Assembly: GCA_902634485.1 (NCBI GenBank)
Contig: CACPKA010000003.1
Location: 1-64,000, forward strand
Direction: 5' to 3'
Source of the DNA: an uncultured Pelagibacteraceae bacterium
GTDB taxonomy: Bacteria > Pseudomonadota > Alphaproteobacteria > Pelagibacterales > Pelagibacteraceae
Length of the DNA: 64,000 nt
Shown here: positions 17,801-26,534 of the stretch, piece by piece
How the letters are laid out: the number at the start of each line of letters is the position of its first letter
Numbering within the stretch: position 1 is the stretch's first letter
The notes under the pieces: generated by a model
Told to the model about the DNA's origin: nothing
The model's database searches: none
The model's input: only the letters and a program-made list of their open reading frames with translations
Made by a program: the position numbers and the translations under genes

Positions 17801-18635
17801 CATTGATTAGTAAATTAAGCAGATTAGTATTTAATTTTTTATTGAATAAATCATTTTTAAAAGATTTAAAGAAGTTCAAACTTGAAAAAATAAAACCAAG
17901 ATTATTTGTATTTCGTTTATTTTTAAAAAAATTCCGAGTCCATTTGCTTATAAAATTTATTTTTTTAATCTTTGCTTTATTGAAGTTTGAGTTATCTACA
18001 ATTAAATCATAGTTATTTCCAAATCTTGATAAATAATTTACAAATGATGGAACATCAATTAAATCAAAATATTCCTTAGTGACTGATGGATTTCTATAAG
18101 ATTTAACTCTATTTATTTTCCTTTTTAATAATTCTTTTTTGTTTGCAAGCAAAAGTATATTAAAATTAATTTTGTTAGAAATATTTGTATATGCAGTATA
18201 ATGTCCTTCAATTATTATTATAGTATTTCTATCAATAGTTTGTTTTATATTTAGATCATTTTTTGCACTACCTGCTCTATTATATAAATTCTTTAAATAA
18301 ATATTTAATTTTTTTTTTTTCCCAAAATTAAATTTTTCTATTTTATCTAAAAATTTAACAGTTTTATCTAAATCCATATGGTCTTCTGGTTCATAAAAAA
18401 AATTAGCTTCGTTTGATTTAAAATATTTTAATGAGTTCTCTCTATGGTTTCGACTTTTGAGGGTCCAATCTAATCTAAAAATAAATATATTTTTTGAATT
18501 TATTTTTTTTGCCAATTTATCTGCCAAAGTAGTTTTTCCAGCAGCTGTGGGGCCATCAATACCAATAATTAAATTACTACCTTTTTGTTTTGAAATATGT
18601 ATTTTTTCTAGTATTTTGTTCAATAGTAAACTCAT
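14838..18635 (-). CDS. Multidomain sugar enzyme: P-loop kinase, unknown region, class II aldolase-like, ribulose-phosphate 3-epimerase-like
   Basis: The 1265-residue protein has four parts. (1) Residues about 20-225: a uridine/phosphoribulokinase-like kinase with Walker A GPTAAGKT (28-35). (2) About 230-640: no family I recognise; Asn/Lys/Ile-rich. (3) About 645-960: resembles class II fructose-bisphosphate aldolase, with LDHID, GTVHHGY, VLHGTS and KINVAGD, matching the zinc-His and glycine-loop places. (4) About 1035-1260: ribulose-phosphate 3-epimerase-like, with HLDVGDG, HLHLMV, GYGGQ and EIDGGL, so the metal ligands look intact. It is first in the glycan operon, followed by the tandem nucleotidyltransferase. 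I infer a route that phosphorylates, builds or cleaves, and epimerises a sugar phosphate before activation. No close family with this architecture is known to me. The start lies only 3 bases from the divergent gene. Confidence 0.75.
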   Translation of the reverse strand: MSLLLNKILEKIHISKQKGSNLIIGIDGPTAAGKTTLADKLAKKINSKNIFIFRLDWTLKSRNHRENSLKYFKSNEANFFYEPEDHMDLDKTVKFLDKIEKFNFGKKKKLNIYLKNLYNRAGSAKNDLNIKQTIDRNTIIIIEGHYTAYTNISNKINFNILLLANKKELLKRKINRVKSYRNPSVTKEYFDLIDVPSFVNYLSRFGNNYDLIVDNSNFNKAKIKKINFISKWTRNFFKNKRNTNNLGFIFSSLNFFKSFKNDLFNKKLNTNLLNLLINVDNYINNNFTVSIENINTDLYNYISSLVKQFNTQNKNKTINFNYTNNFHNLYRKKLPIIIGLTLSSEKNKVYILVHINSNNLKIIFHWIGGSEEIEIKRNIGQEKININSNTSIIKSNIEKFQISENNELYCYIPTDYTFINIFKNLFSNKIILINQEDFVVNAAEIKDKFYSQNVFWIHRFAKFSERNFFKNILIFLGAEVFCINNYLFCFKSNNVSASKLFRNFFKKWEVEDNSDSQIIDKSNIEYDSLIDNERNFLKDFVKNKTKNFKCLDGKIYFFSKNKFNSKKQIYNDILALLNNKHRIVRKSAINYIKENIPLENLNSKLLWKECDINTNITLEQFINISPTILNDLYFWINIKNQNQSILAANVYDIRPGSLDIKAYLETSQKYSKPLVIQSSFNALGQKEKYKNKFSEGYLKLKKGPSEFVDNTFNSAVNLFLKNKKDFLFGIGLDHIDFRYDFPKNRIYRFLNSFKKKNLITHFTLDSSFLLEDPKIKNFDKNKKKLILKVLKKEFELLNNIKNNHIYDFEFCANELNYVENKKKVYVPSIIDIKYFAKEFFNIINKSNIKYFNSRPKLIIGNLGTVHHGYDKNNFVKTEISKEWVDSIKKYNFISAVLHGTSRSHPDVLKKATAGCYKINVAGDFLQIFVSNLPSQLKEVVKDVNDNDKKKLYLIRDKLKHINILEKNKIHNALVNKCESLMNLIQTPELTINDINYFKYKSYDLDTNQSSYIAKLVSNSKISSEVKYFKGVKNSKFLFSPIEVNYGLKFKKLVKIFLKKKLDHFHLDVGDGELISRVLNVSEKLKYIKKISNKNKIHLHLMVANLDQEEKANKYIKHYANLGADYIGLHSRSFSNYKNLEKGICKILSLKKKPGIFLEVNEEINDEISNLILKYKIDWIVFMGVPLGYGGQLFHYSIISNILKTQSFFKKKNFKINYEIDGGLTLDVIKSLKKYDIKYYSGWSVVNGRSIKEISRKLGKVLSIIK

Positions 18636-18638
18636 AGA

Positions 18639-19655
18639 ATGATATTAACTAAAAATTCAGAAAATAAAATAAAATTCCTTATATTGCTATTCATTTTTCT
18701 TTTTTCAATTTCAATATCAAATGTGATTTCTAGAAATTATTATTCTGACAATTCATCATATGGTCAAGAAACTCAGTATCAAAAATTTTTTCGTGTTGTA
18801 AAAAAATTATATGTACCTGAAGACAATAAAAATTATAATTGTGAAATTGAAAATAATTTAGATGAGAGGCACAAATTAAGATGGCCTTTCCAAGCTCTTT
18901 GGTCAAAATCTTTCATAAAAATATCAGAAGTTTATGGTGAAAAAAAAATTATTTATGATTTTTACAAGATATTTTTAGGTTTAATTCTATTTAGTGGATT
19001 TTTATTAATAATAAATATTTATAAAAAAGAAGATTTTTTTAAAATTATTTTTCCATGTTCTTCAATTTTTTTAATATTTAGCCTATTAATATCAAGTTCA
19101 GTTATTTCAGAGATAAATTATACTATTATTGAATATATATTTTTGTGTGCTGCGCTTTATTTTATTAAAAAGAATTATTTTTATCCACTTTTATTATTAT
19201 GTTGTTTGGCACCTCTAAATAGAGAAAGTGGTTTTATAATATTACTTTTGTACCCATTATTTTATCCAAAGAATATAAAAAATTTTATATTTTTGGGAAT
19301 TATTTCAAGTGTTATATATTTTTTAGCAAATTATCAAATTATTAAATGTATTTTTACACCAGGTTTTTTAATTACAACTAATCCAAACTACGAATCAATT
19401 TCTGATTGGAGCTTATTTGAGACTTCTAAAATTTTATTAAATAATTTTATTTTTTATTTTTTTATAATTTTTTTATTTTGGAAAAAAAATATAAATCAAA
19501 AAAAAATATTAATTATATTTTTAATTTATTCCTTGTCATTTATCTTAGCTGCACCTCTTAATCATTCTATTGTTAAATTATTATATATACCACTTTTAAT
19601 GATTTATGTCGCTGAATTTTATAAAGAAAATAAAATAAAATTTAATAATATATAA
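18639..19655 (+). CDS. Polytopic membrane protein, possibly GT-C-like
   Basis: A 338-residue protein with an N-terminal hydrophobic helix, then a hydrophilic stretch (about residues 30-95, with ETQYQKFF and DERHKLRWPFQALW), then about eight hydrophobic helices. The first-loop placement and LAPLNRESGFIILL between helices resemble polytopic glycosyltransferases or oligosaccharide-processing proteins, but no diagnostic motif is conclusive. The gene is divergent from the multidomain sugar enzyme with only 3 bases between start codons, and it shares that gene's extreme AT bias, so it probably belongs to the same surface-glycan island. Its 3' end overlaps the end of uppP by 14 bases. Confidence 0.55.
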   Translation: MILTKNSENKIKFLILLFIFLFSISISNVISRNYYSDNSSYGQETQYQKFFRVVKKLYVPEDNKNYNCEIENNLDERHKLRWPFQALWSKSFIKISEVYGEKKIIYDFYKIFLGLILFSGFLLIINIYKKEDFFKIIFPCSSIFLIFSLLISSSVISEINYTIIEYIFLCAALYFIKKNYFYPLLLLCCLAPLNRESGFIILLLYPLFYPKNIKNFIFLGIISSVIYFLANYQIIKCIFTPGFLITTNPNYESISDWSLFETSKILLNNFIFYFFIIFLFWKKNINQKKILIIFLIYSLSFILAAPLNHSIVKLLYIPLLMIYVAEFYKENKIKFNNI

Positions 19656-20409
19656 TATAAAATAAAACTAATGATAAAATTATTCTATATAAAACAAATA
19701 TATTAAGTGAAAAATTTCTAATAAATTTCATAAAAAATTTTATAGTCAAAAATGAAAAAGTAAATGATAAGATAATTCCAATTAATACTAAAAAATTAAA
19801 TTCAATATTTTGTTGAAATATATCTTTTACGCTTAATAAACTTGCACCAGCTAAAGCTGGTATTGAAAGATAAAAAGATATCTTAGCCGAATCTGTCCTA
19901 TTAAATCCTAGTATTCTTCCTGCAGTTATTGTTATTCCAGATCTACTTACTCCAGGTATAAGTGCTATCATTTGAAAAAAACCAATAATTAAAATCGATT
20001 TTATATTTAAATCTGATTCGACTTTTTTTAATACTTTATTTTTATCTGAAATATAAATTAAAATTCCAAAAAAAAGTGTAGTCCAAGCTATAACTTTAAT
20101 ATTTCTTAAATGATGTATTATATTTAAGGAGTACAATATATAACCCAGAATAATAATTGGTATTGAGCCAATAGCTATTTTATAAAATAGATTTTTATTG
20201 TTTTTAAAATCAAAAATTTCCTTTTTGAAATAAAATAATATTGCCAGCAAAGACCCCAAGTGAAGACTAATATCAATTAAGATTGATTGGTTATTTAATT
20301 CATAAATATTGGAAAATAAAATTAAATGAGCCGATGAGCTAATTGGTAAAAATTCAAAAACGCCTTGAATAATTGACAATAAAAAAATTTCAAGAAAGCC
20401 AGATATCAT
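19642..20409 (-). CDS. uppP: Undecaprenyl-diphosphatase
   Basis: This 255-residue inner membrane enzyme removes a phosphate from undecaprenyl diphosphate to recycle the carrier lipid for peptidoglycan and surface glycans. The two family signatures are present: GVFEFLPISSSAHLIL near residue 16 and PGVSRSGITITAGR near residue 155 (catalytic Glu and Ser/Arg sites). About eight hydrophobic helices are visible, and the length is normal. Its position next to the glycan island fits, although uppP is a core gene in any case. It is divergent from gltD, with a 175-base gap that holds a palindrome nearer gltD. Confidence 0.93.
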   Translation of the reverse strand: MISGFLEIFLLSIIQGVFEFLPISSSAHLILFSNIYELNNQSILIDISLHLGSLLAILFYFKKEIFDFKNNKNLFYKIAIGSIPIIILGYILYSLNIIHHLRNIKVIAWTTLFFGILIYISDKNKVLKKVESDLNIKSILIIGFFQMIALIPGVSRSGITITAGRILGFNRTDSAKISFYLSIPALAGASLLSVKDIFQQNIEFNFLVLIGIILSFTFSFLTIKFFMKFIRNFSLNIFVLYRIILSLVLFYIIYY

Positions 20410-20523
20410 TATGGTTTTTTATTAATAACCTCAAATTATGTCTAATTTTTTCTAAATTTTATTGCATAACAGGTATGATATTTTATAAAAAAAGCTAGCA
20501 AATAATGAGTAAAATGAAATATA

Positions 20524-20540
20524 GGTCATATATTATGACC
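20524..20540 (+). promoter_or_regulatory. Perfect palindrome (operator candidate) upstream of gltD
   Basis: GGTCATA (20524-20530) and TATGACC (20534-20540) form an exact 7-bp inverted repeat with a 3-base spacer. The right arm overlaps the putative -35 (ATGACC). It ends 44 bases before the gltD start. A dimeric regulator bound here would cover the promoter. The GC-containing arms stand out from the AT-rich surroundings. Confidence 0.5.
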
Positions 20541-20564
20541 CAATTATACTTTAATTGTTATAAT
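20535..20564 (+). promoter_or_regulatory. Putative sigma-70 promoter for gltDB
   Basis: ATGACC (20535-20540, four of six consensus matches) and TATAAT (20559-20564, perfect) are 18 bases apart. Transcription would start near 20571, leaving a leader of about 14 bases. The -35 lies inside the palindrome's right arm, so the operator and promoter support each other. Confidence 0.45.
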
Positions 20565-20584
20565 TATTAATATAAATTTCTGCC

Positions 20585-22024
20585 ATGACAAAAAAAATGC
20601 TTAATTTTGTTAATTTTGATAAAGAAACTCCTCTAAAAAGAGAAGTATTAGAGAGAAAAGAAGACTTTAAAGAAATTTATAAGGAATTTATTAACCAAAA
20701 AGCGTTAGAGCAATCCAGTAGGTGTTCTCAGTGCGGAGTACCGTTCTGCCAAATTCATTGTCCTTTAAGCAACAATATACCAGATTGGCTTAAACTTACG
20801 GCGGAAGGAAGATTATTTGAAGCATACGAATTATCTCAAAGCACAAATAATATGCCAGAGGTTTGTGGAAGAATTTGTCCCCAAGATCGATTATGCGAGG
20901 GTAATTGTGTTATTGAACAATCTGGACATGGAACTGTAACTATAGGATCTGTTGAAAAGTATATTACCGAAAATGCTTGGGAAAATAATTGGATTAAACC
21001 TTTAAAAATAAAAAGTGAAAAAAAACAAAGTGTTGGAATTATTGGAGCTGGGCCTGCAGGTCTAGCTGCCGCAGAGCAACTGCGTAAATTAGGTTACCAA
21101 ATTTCTATATATGATCGTTATGATAGACCAGGTGGTTTATTAATATACGGAATTCCTAATTTTAAATTAGAAAAATATGTCGTTGAAAGAAGAACAAAAT
21201 TATTAAAAGAAAGTGGAATAAAATTTTATCAAAACTTTGAAGTAGGAAAAAATTTAAAATTAGAAGAATTAAGAAAAAAACATGATGCAATATTAATTGC
21301 TACAGGAGTATATAAGGCGAGAGAAATTGAAGCTAAGGGAAATGATATAAAAAATATTTTTCCAGCAATGGATTTTTTAGTTGCCTCAAATAAAAAAGGC
21401 TTAGGAGATAAAGTAGAATTATTTGATGATGGCACACTAAATGCTTCAAAAAAAAATATTGTTGTAATTGGTGGAGGAGATACAGCAATGGATTGTGTGA
21501 GAACTGCAATTAGACAAAATGCAAATTCTGTTAAATGTCTTTATAGAAGAGATAAAGAAAATATGCCTGGCTCAGCAAGAGAAGTAAATAATGCTGAAGA
21601 AGAAGGTGTAGAATTTGTTTGGCTATCAAGTCCAAAAGAATTTTTTGGAAAAGATAAGATCGAAGAAATTAAAGTAAACAAAATCAAACTTGGAAAACCT
21701 GATGATAGTGGCAGAAGAAAACCAGAAATTCAAAAAAATTCAGAATTTGTTACCAAAGCAGATATGGTGATTAAAGCATTAGGATTTGATCCAGAAAACC
21801 TTCCAGAGCTATTTGATTCTAAAAATCTTAAAGTTACTAAATGGGGAACTTTAAAAATAAATTTTGAAACTATGGAAACAAGTTTGCCTGGTGTTTTTGC
21901 TGCTGGTGATATTGTTAGAGGAGCTTCATTAGTAGTATGGGCAATTAAAGATGGACGTGATGCCGCTGAGTCTATCAATAGATTTTTGTTAAATAAGGAA
22001 AATGAAAAACAAAGAGTAGCTTAG
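20585..22024 (+). CDS. gltD: Glutamate synthase small (beta) subunit
   Basis: This 479-residue subunit takes electrons from NADPH through FAD and iron-sulfur centres to the large subunit, which makes glutamate from glutamine and 2-oxoglutarate. The N-terminal Cys set C47/C50/C55/C59 (CSQCGVPFCQIHC) and the second set CGRICPQDRLCEGNC bind 4Fe-4S clusters. The FAD loop IIGAGPAGLAAAEQL lies near residue 155 and the NADPH loop VVIGGGDTAMDC near 296. The end has GVFAAGDIVRGASLVVWAIKDGRDAA, typical of the family. The stop overlaps the gltB GTG by one base. The palindrome and promoter upstream probably control both subunits. Confidence 0.96.
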   Translation: MTKKMLNFVNFDKETPLKREVLERKEDFKEIYKEFINQKALEQSSRCSQCGVPFCQIHCPLSNNIPDWLKLTAEGRLFEAYELSQSTNNMPEVCGRICPQDRLCEGNCVIEQSGHGTVTIGSVEKYITENAWENNWIKPLKIKSEKKQSVGIIGAGPAGLAAAEQLRKLGYQISIYDRYDRPGGLLIYGIPNFKLEKYVVERRTKLLKESGIKFYQNFEVGKNLKLEELRKKHDAILIATGVYKAREIEAKGNDIKNIFPAMDFLVASNKKGLGDKVELFDDGTLNASKKNIVVIGGGDTAMDCVRTAIRQNANSVKCLYRRDKENMPGSAREVNNAEEEGVEFVWLSSPKEFFGKDKIEEIKVNKIKLGKPDDSGRRKPEIQKNSEFVTKADMVIKALGFDPENLPELFDSKNLKVTKWGTLKINFETMETSLPGVFAAGDIVRGASLVVWAIKDGRDAAESINRFLLNKENEKQRVA

Positions 22025-25000
22025 TGAAAAATTATAAAAAAAATTTAGATATTTTAGAAAAAAACTATATTTATAATAAAAATATGGAGCATGATGCCTG
22101 TGGAGTAGGCTTAGTTGCATCAACAGATGGAAAAAAATCAAGAAAAATTGTAGAACATGGAATTGAAGCACTTAAGGCAGTATGGCACAGAGGAGCCGTA
22201 GATGCAGATGGAAAAACGGGAGATGGAGCTGGTATACATATAGAAATTCCTCACGATTTTTTTGCCGATAAAATTGAAACAAAGGGACATAAACACGATG
22301 ATTCGACTATTTGTGTTGGGATGATTTTTTTACCTAGAGAGAACTTTAATACTCAAGAAGATTGTAAGACAATTGTTGAAAAAGAATTAACTAAATCTAA
22401 TTTTAAAATTTATGGATGGCGACAAGTTCCAATAAATACTAAGGTTTTAGGTCAAAAAGCCAATAGTAATAGACCTGAAATTACTCAAATCTTATTCAAA
22501 CATAATGATCAAAATTTATTTGATAAGAAATTAGAGAGAAAACTTTACGAAACTAGGAGAAAAATTGAAAACCAGGTAATTAAAAATAATTTAGATGGTT
22601 TTTATATTTGTTCGCTAAGTTCTAAATCAATAATTTATAAAGGAATGTTTTTAGCTGAAGCATTATCAGAATTTTATATAGATTTGAAAGATGAAAGATT
22701 TATTTCACGATATGCAATTTTTCATCAAAGATTTTCAACAAATACATTTCCAAGTTGGGATTTAGCTCAACCATTTAGAGCAATTGCACATAATGGAGAA
22801 ATAAATACTTATAAGGGAAACTGTAACTGGATGAAAGTTCACGAAGATGAAATGGAAAGTCCATTATTTGAAGATATAGAAAATTTAAAACCAGTTATTC
22901 AACCAGGAGCTTCTGATTCTGCAGCACTAGATAATGTATTTGAATTATTAAATATTTCAGGCAAAACAGCGCCCTTAGCAAAATTAATGTTAATTCCTGA
23001 CGCATGGTCGAAAAAAAGTAAGATTTTACCAAGAGATCATCAAAGACTTTTTAATTTTTTAAATAGCACAATGGAACCTTGGGATGGACCAGCTGCTATT
23101 GCGGCGACAGATAATGAATGGGCAATAGTTGCTAATGATAGAAATGGATTGCGTCCTTTAAGATACACAATAACAGAAGATAAATTGTTATTTGCTGGTT
23201 CAGAGACTGGCATGATAGAATTAGATGAAAAAAAAATAATTTCTAAAGGAAGACTTGGACCAGGTGAAATTATCGGAGTAAGAATAAATAAAGGCAAGGT
23301 TTTTAATAATATAGATATAAAAAATTATTTATCTAAAGAATTTAAACACTTCAACAATCAAATAATAGATCTTGATAAAAAAATTATAAATAATAAAGAA
23401 AAATTTTTTTTTGAAGGATCTGAATTGAGAAAAAGACAGCACTCGTTTGGAATAAGCATAGAAGATCTAGAACTTATTCTTCATCCAATGGTAGAAGATG
23501 CTAAAGAAGCTGTCGGCTCAATGGGAGATGATACGCCTTTAGCGGTATTGTCAGATAAATACAGACCTTTATATCATTTTTTTAGGCAAAATTTTAGCCA
23601 AGTAACAAATCCTCCAATTGATTCATTAAGAGAAAATAAGGTAATGAGTTTAAAAACTAGATTTGGAAATTTAGGAAATATATTAAATTTTGATAAGTTA
23701 ACAAAAGATAATATTTATGTTTTAGAGAGTCCTATTTTGTCAAACTCTCAATTTGAAAAGTTTTTGAATTTTTTCGGTAAAAATTATCAAATTATTGATT
23801 GTACTTTTGAACATAATGATAACTTGAAATGTTCTCTAGATAGAATTTTGAAAGAATCTGAAATTGCAGTTAGAAAAGGAATAACGCAACTTGTTTTATC
23901 TGATAAAAATGTATCTGAGAAAAAGCTTGCTATTCCTATGCTTTTAAGTGTGGGAGCAATAAATAAAAATTTAATTAAAAATAAGTTGAGAGGGTATGTC
24001 TCGTTAAATGTTCAAACTGGAGAAGCTCTCGATACCCATTCATTTGCCACGCTTATAGGAGTTGGTGCAACGACAATAAATCCATACTTATCATTAGATA
24101 GCTTGTATCAAAGATTTCAAAAGAAACTTTTTGGAAATCTAAATTATTTAGAATGTGTTGGAAGATATATAAAATCAGTAAATTCTGGGCTTTTAAAAAT
24201 AATGTCTAAAATGGGAATATCTGTTCTAAGTTCATATCGCGGAGGCTGTAACTTTGAATCTTTAGGATTAAGCAGAACAATAGTTTCTGAATATTTTCAA
24301 GGAGTGACTTCAAAAATATCTGGCATTGGATTGAAAGGCATAGAAAAAAAAATCAGAAAAATTCATCAGGAAGCATTTGAAAGTATAGACTCAGTATTAC
24401 CAATCGGGGGCATTTATAGATATAGGAAAAATGGAGAAATACATCAATATCAAGGTAGATTGATTCACCTACTTCAGTCTGCTGTATCAAGCAATTCTTA
24501 CGATATGTATAAAAAATATCTAAAAGGAATTTATAATCTCCCGCCAATTCATTTGAGGGATTTAATAGATTTTAGAAAAAGATATTTAAAAACTTCAATT
24601 GATATTTCAGAGGTAGAACCAATATCAGAAATACTAAAAAGATTTGGAAGCGGAAGTATGTCACATGGAGCTTTGTCTAAAGAAGCTCACGAAACTCTAG
24701 CAATAGGCATGAATAGAATAAAAGGTGCCTCATGCAGTGGAGAAGGTGGAGAAGATGAAAAAAGATTTAATTTAATGGAAAATAATGATAGCGCAAATTC
24801 AAGAGTTAAACAAATAGCTTCAGCAAGATTTGGAGTAACAATTAATTATTTAAATAATTGTAATGAAATTGAAATAAAGATAGCACAAGGAGCAAAACCA
24901 GGAGAAGGTGGCCAATTACCTGGTTTTAAGGTTACAGAGGAAATTGCAAGATTAAGACATTCAACACCCGGAGTTACTTTGATTTCACCTCCCCCTCATC

Positions 25001-26529
25001 ACGATATTTATTCTATAGAAGACTTAGCTCAGTTAATTTATGATTTAAAACAAGTTAATCCAAAAGCTAGAGTGTGTGTAAAATTAGTTGCTTCATCTGG
25101 GATTGGAACCATAGCAGCAGGAGTTGCTAAGGCTAAAGCAGATATAATATTGATATCTGGACATAATGGTGGAACAGGAGCAACTCCTCAAACGAGTGTT
25201 AAATATGTTGGTATCCCTTGGGAAATGGGTTTGACAGAAGTAAATCAGGTTTTAACTTTAAATAATTTAAGACACAATATTACACTTAGAACAGATGGCG
25301 GAATAAAAACTGGAAGAGATGTTGTTATTGCTGCAATGATGGGTGCAGAAGAATATGGAGTAGCCACCACCGCTCTTGTAGCAATGGGTTGTATTATGGT
25401 TAGGCAATGTCATTCAAACACTTGCCCCGTGGGAGTATGTACTCAAGATGAAAAATTGAGAGAAAAATTCAAAGGAACACCTGAAAAAGTAGTAAATTTA
25501 TTTACATTTATTGCTAGCGAGGTAAGAGAAATATTAGCTAGTTTAGGTTTTAAATCAATTAATGAAATTGTAGGAAGAACGGATTTGCTAAAACAAGTTA
25601 GTACAGGATCATCAAATTTGGATGATTTAGATTTACACCCATTGTTTGTGTTACCAGATCCTGGTAAAAATAAAAGGTATTGTGAATTTAAAAAAATTAA
25701 TGAGGTTCCAGACACTTTAGATCAAACAATATTAGCAGAAATTGATTCTAAAATTTTAAATAAAAAAATAATTGAAAAAGAATTTAATATAAAAAATACT
25801 CATAGGGCAGTTGGAACTAGAATTTCTTATTATTTATTAAAAAAATATGGATATAATAAATTAGAAGATGGTTTTTTAACTTTGAAATTTAAGGGTTCGG
25901 CTGGACAGTCTTTTGGTGCTTTTGGAACTAAAGGTTTAAAACTTTTACTCAAAGGAGATGCCAATGATTATGTTGCAAAAGGTTTATCAGGGGCCTCTAT
26001 ATCAATCAAAATAGCAGAAGACAGTAATTTGATATCTAATGAAAATACAATTATAGGAAATACAGTTCTTTATGGTGCAACTTCAGGAAAACTATTTGCA
26101 GCAGGACAAGCAGGTGAAAGGTTTGCAGTAAGAAACTCTGGGGCAATTTCTGTGATTGAAGGATGTGACTCTAATGGATGCGAATATATGACAGGAGGAA
26201 ATATTGTAATACTTGGAGATGTAGGAGATAATTTTGCAGCAGGAATGACAGGAGGTATGGCTTTTGTTTATAATTTAAATCAACAATTTGAAAAAAAAGT
26301 CAATTCAGAAACGGTAGTTTGGCAAAAACCAGAAACTGAACATTGGATAAATTATCTAAAAAATTTAATAATAGAACATTATACGGAAACAAATTCAAAA
26401 ATTGCTGAAAAAATAATAAATAATTTTAATGAAGAAATTAATAATTTTATTCAAATTTGTCCAAAAGAAATGATAAATAAATTAAAAAATCCATTAACTA
26501 AAAAATTAAATTTTAAGGAAGTGAGTTGA
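22024..26529 (+). CDS. gltB: Glutamate synthase large (alpha) subunit
   Basis: The 1501-residue subunit starts with GTG overlapping the gltD stop. Residues 1-25 look like the propeptide; Cys26 in MEHDACGVGL is the N-terminal nucleophile of the class II glutaminase after processing. The central domain and FMN-binding synthase domain follow, with GSGSMSHGALSKEAH, GGTGATPQTS and the 3Fe-4S cluster Cys motif CHSNTCPVGVC near residue 1130. The C-terminal beta-helix domain shows Gly-rich repeats (GQAGERFAVRNSGA, MTGGNIVILG). Length and order are normal. The order gltD-gltB is kept tight by the one-base overlap. Ammonium assimilation through GS-GOGAT would depend on this pair. Confidence 0.97.
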   Translation: MKNYKKNLDILEKNYIYNKNMEHDACGVGLVASTDGKKSRKIVEHGIEALKAVWHRGAVDADGKTGDGAGIHIEIPHDFFADKIETKGHKHDDSTICVGMIFLPRENFNTQEDCKTIVEKELTKSNFKIYGWRQVPINTKVLGQKANSNRPEITQILFKHNDQNLFDKKLERKLYETRRKIENQVIKNNLDGFYICSLSSKSIIYKGMFLAEALSEFYIDLKDERFISRYAIFHQRFSTNTFPSWDLAQPFRAIAHNGEINTYKGNCNWMKVHEDEMESPLFEDIENLKPVIQPGASDSAALDNVFELLNISGKTAPLAKLMLIPDAWSKKSKILPRDHQRLFNFLNSTMEPWDGPAAIAATDNEWAIVANDRNGLRPLRYTITEDKLLFAGSETGMIELDEKKIISKGRLGPGEIIGVRINKGKVFNNIDIKNYLSKEFKHFNNQIIDLDKKIINNKEKFFFEGSELRKRQHSFGISIEDLELILHPMVEDAKEAVGSMGDDTPLAVLSDKYRPLYHFFRQNFSQVTNPPIDSLRENKVMSLKTRFGNLGNILNFDKLTKDNIYVLESPILSNSQFEKFLNFFGKNYQIIDCTFEHNDNLKCSLDRILKESEIAVRKGITQLVLSDKNVSEKKLAIPMLLSVGAINKNLIKNKLRGYVSLNVQTGEALDTHSFATLIGVGATTINPYLSLDSLYQRFQKKLFGNLNYLECVGRYIKSVNSGLLKIMSKMGISVLSSYRGGCNFESLGLSRTIVSEYFQGVTSKISGIGLKGIEKKIRKIHQEAFESIDSVLPIGGIYRYRKNGEIHQYQGRLIHLLQSAVSSNSYDMYKKYLKGIYNLPPIHLRDLIDFRKRYLKTSIDISEVEPISEILKRFGSGSMSHGALSKEAHETLAIGMNRIKGASCSGEGGEDEKRFNLMENNDSANSRVKQIASARFGVTINYLNNCNEIEIKIAQGAKPGEGGQLPGFKVTEEIARLRHSTPGVTLISPPPHHDIYSIEDLAQLIYDLKQVNPKARVCVKLVASSGIGTIAAGVAKAKADIILISGHNGGTGATPQTSVKYVGIPWEMGLTEVNQVLTLNNLRHNITLRTDGGIKTGRDVVIAAMMGAEEYGVATTALVAMGCIMVRQCHSNTCPVGVCTQDEKLREKFKGTPEKVVNLFTFIASEVREILASLGFKSINEIVGRTDLLKQVSTGSSNLDDLDLHPLFVLPDPGKNKRYCEFKKINEVPDTLDQTILAEIDSKILNKKIIEKEFNIKNTHRAVGTRISYYLLKKYGYNKLEDGFLTLKFKGSAGQSFGAFGTKGLKLLLKGDANDYVAKGLSGASISIKIAEDSNLISNENTIIGNTVLYGATSGKLFAAGQAGERFAVRNSGAISVIEGCDSNGCEYMTGGNIVILGDVGDNFAAGMTGGMAFVYNLNQQFEKKVNSETVVWQKPETEHWINYLKNLIIEHYTETNSKIAEKIINNFNEEINNFIQICPKEMINKLKNPLTKKLNFKEVS

Positions 26530-26534
26530 ATATT

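Noticed and set aside
20505..20570. 21-codon ORF starting MSKMKYRSYIMTQ upstream of gltD, possible leader peptide
   Set aside because: It covers the palindrome and the -35/-10 elements, so it would lie before the likely transcription start. No ribosome site is visible.
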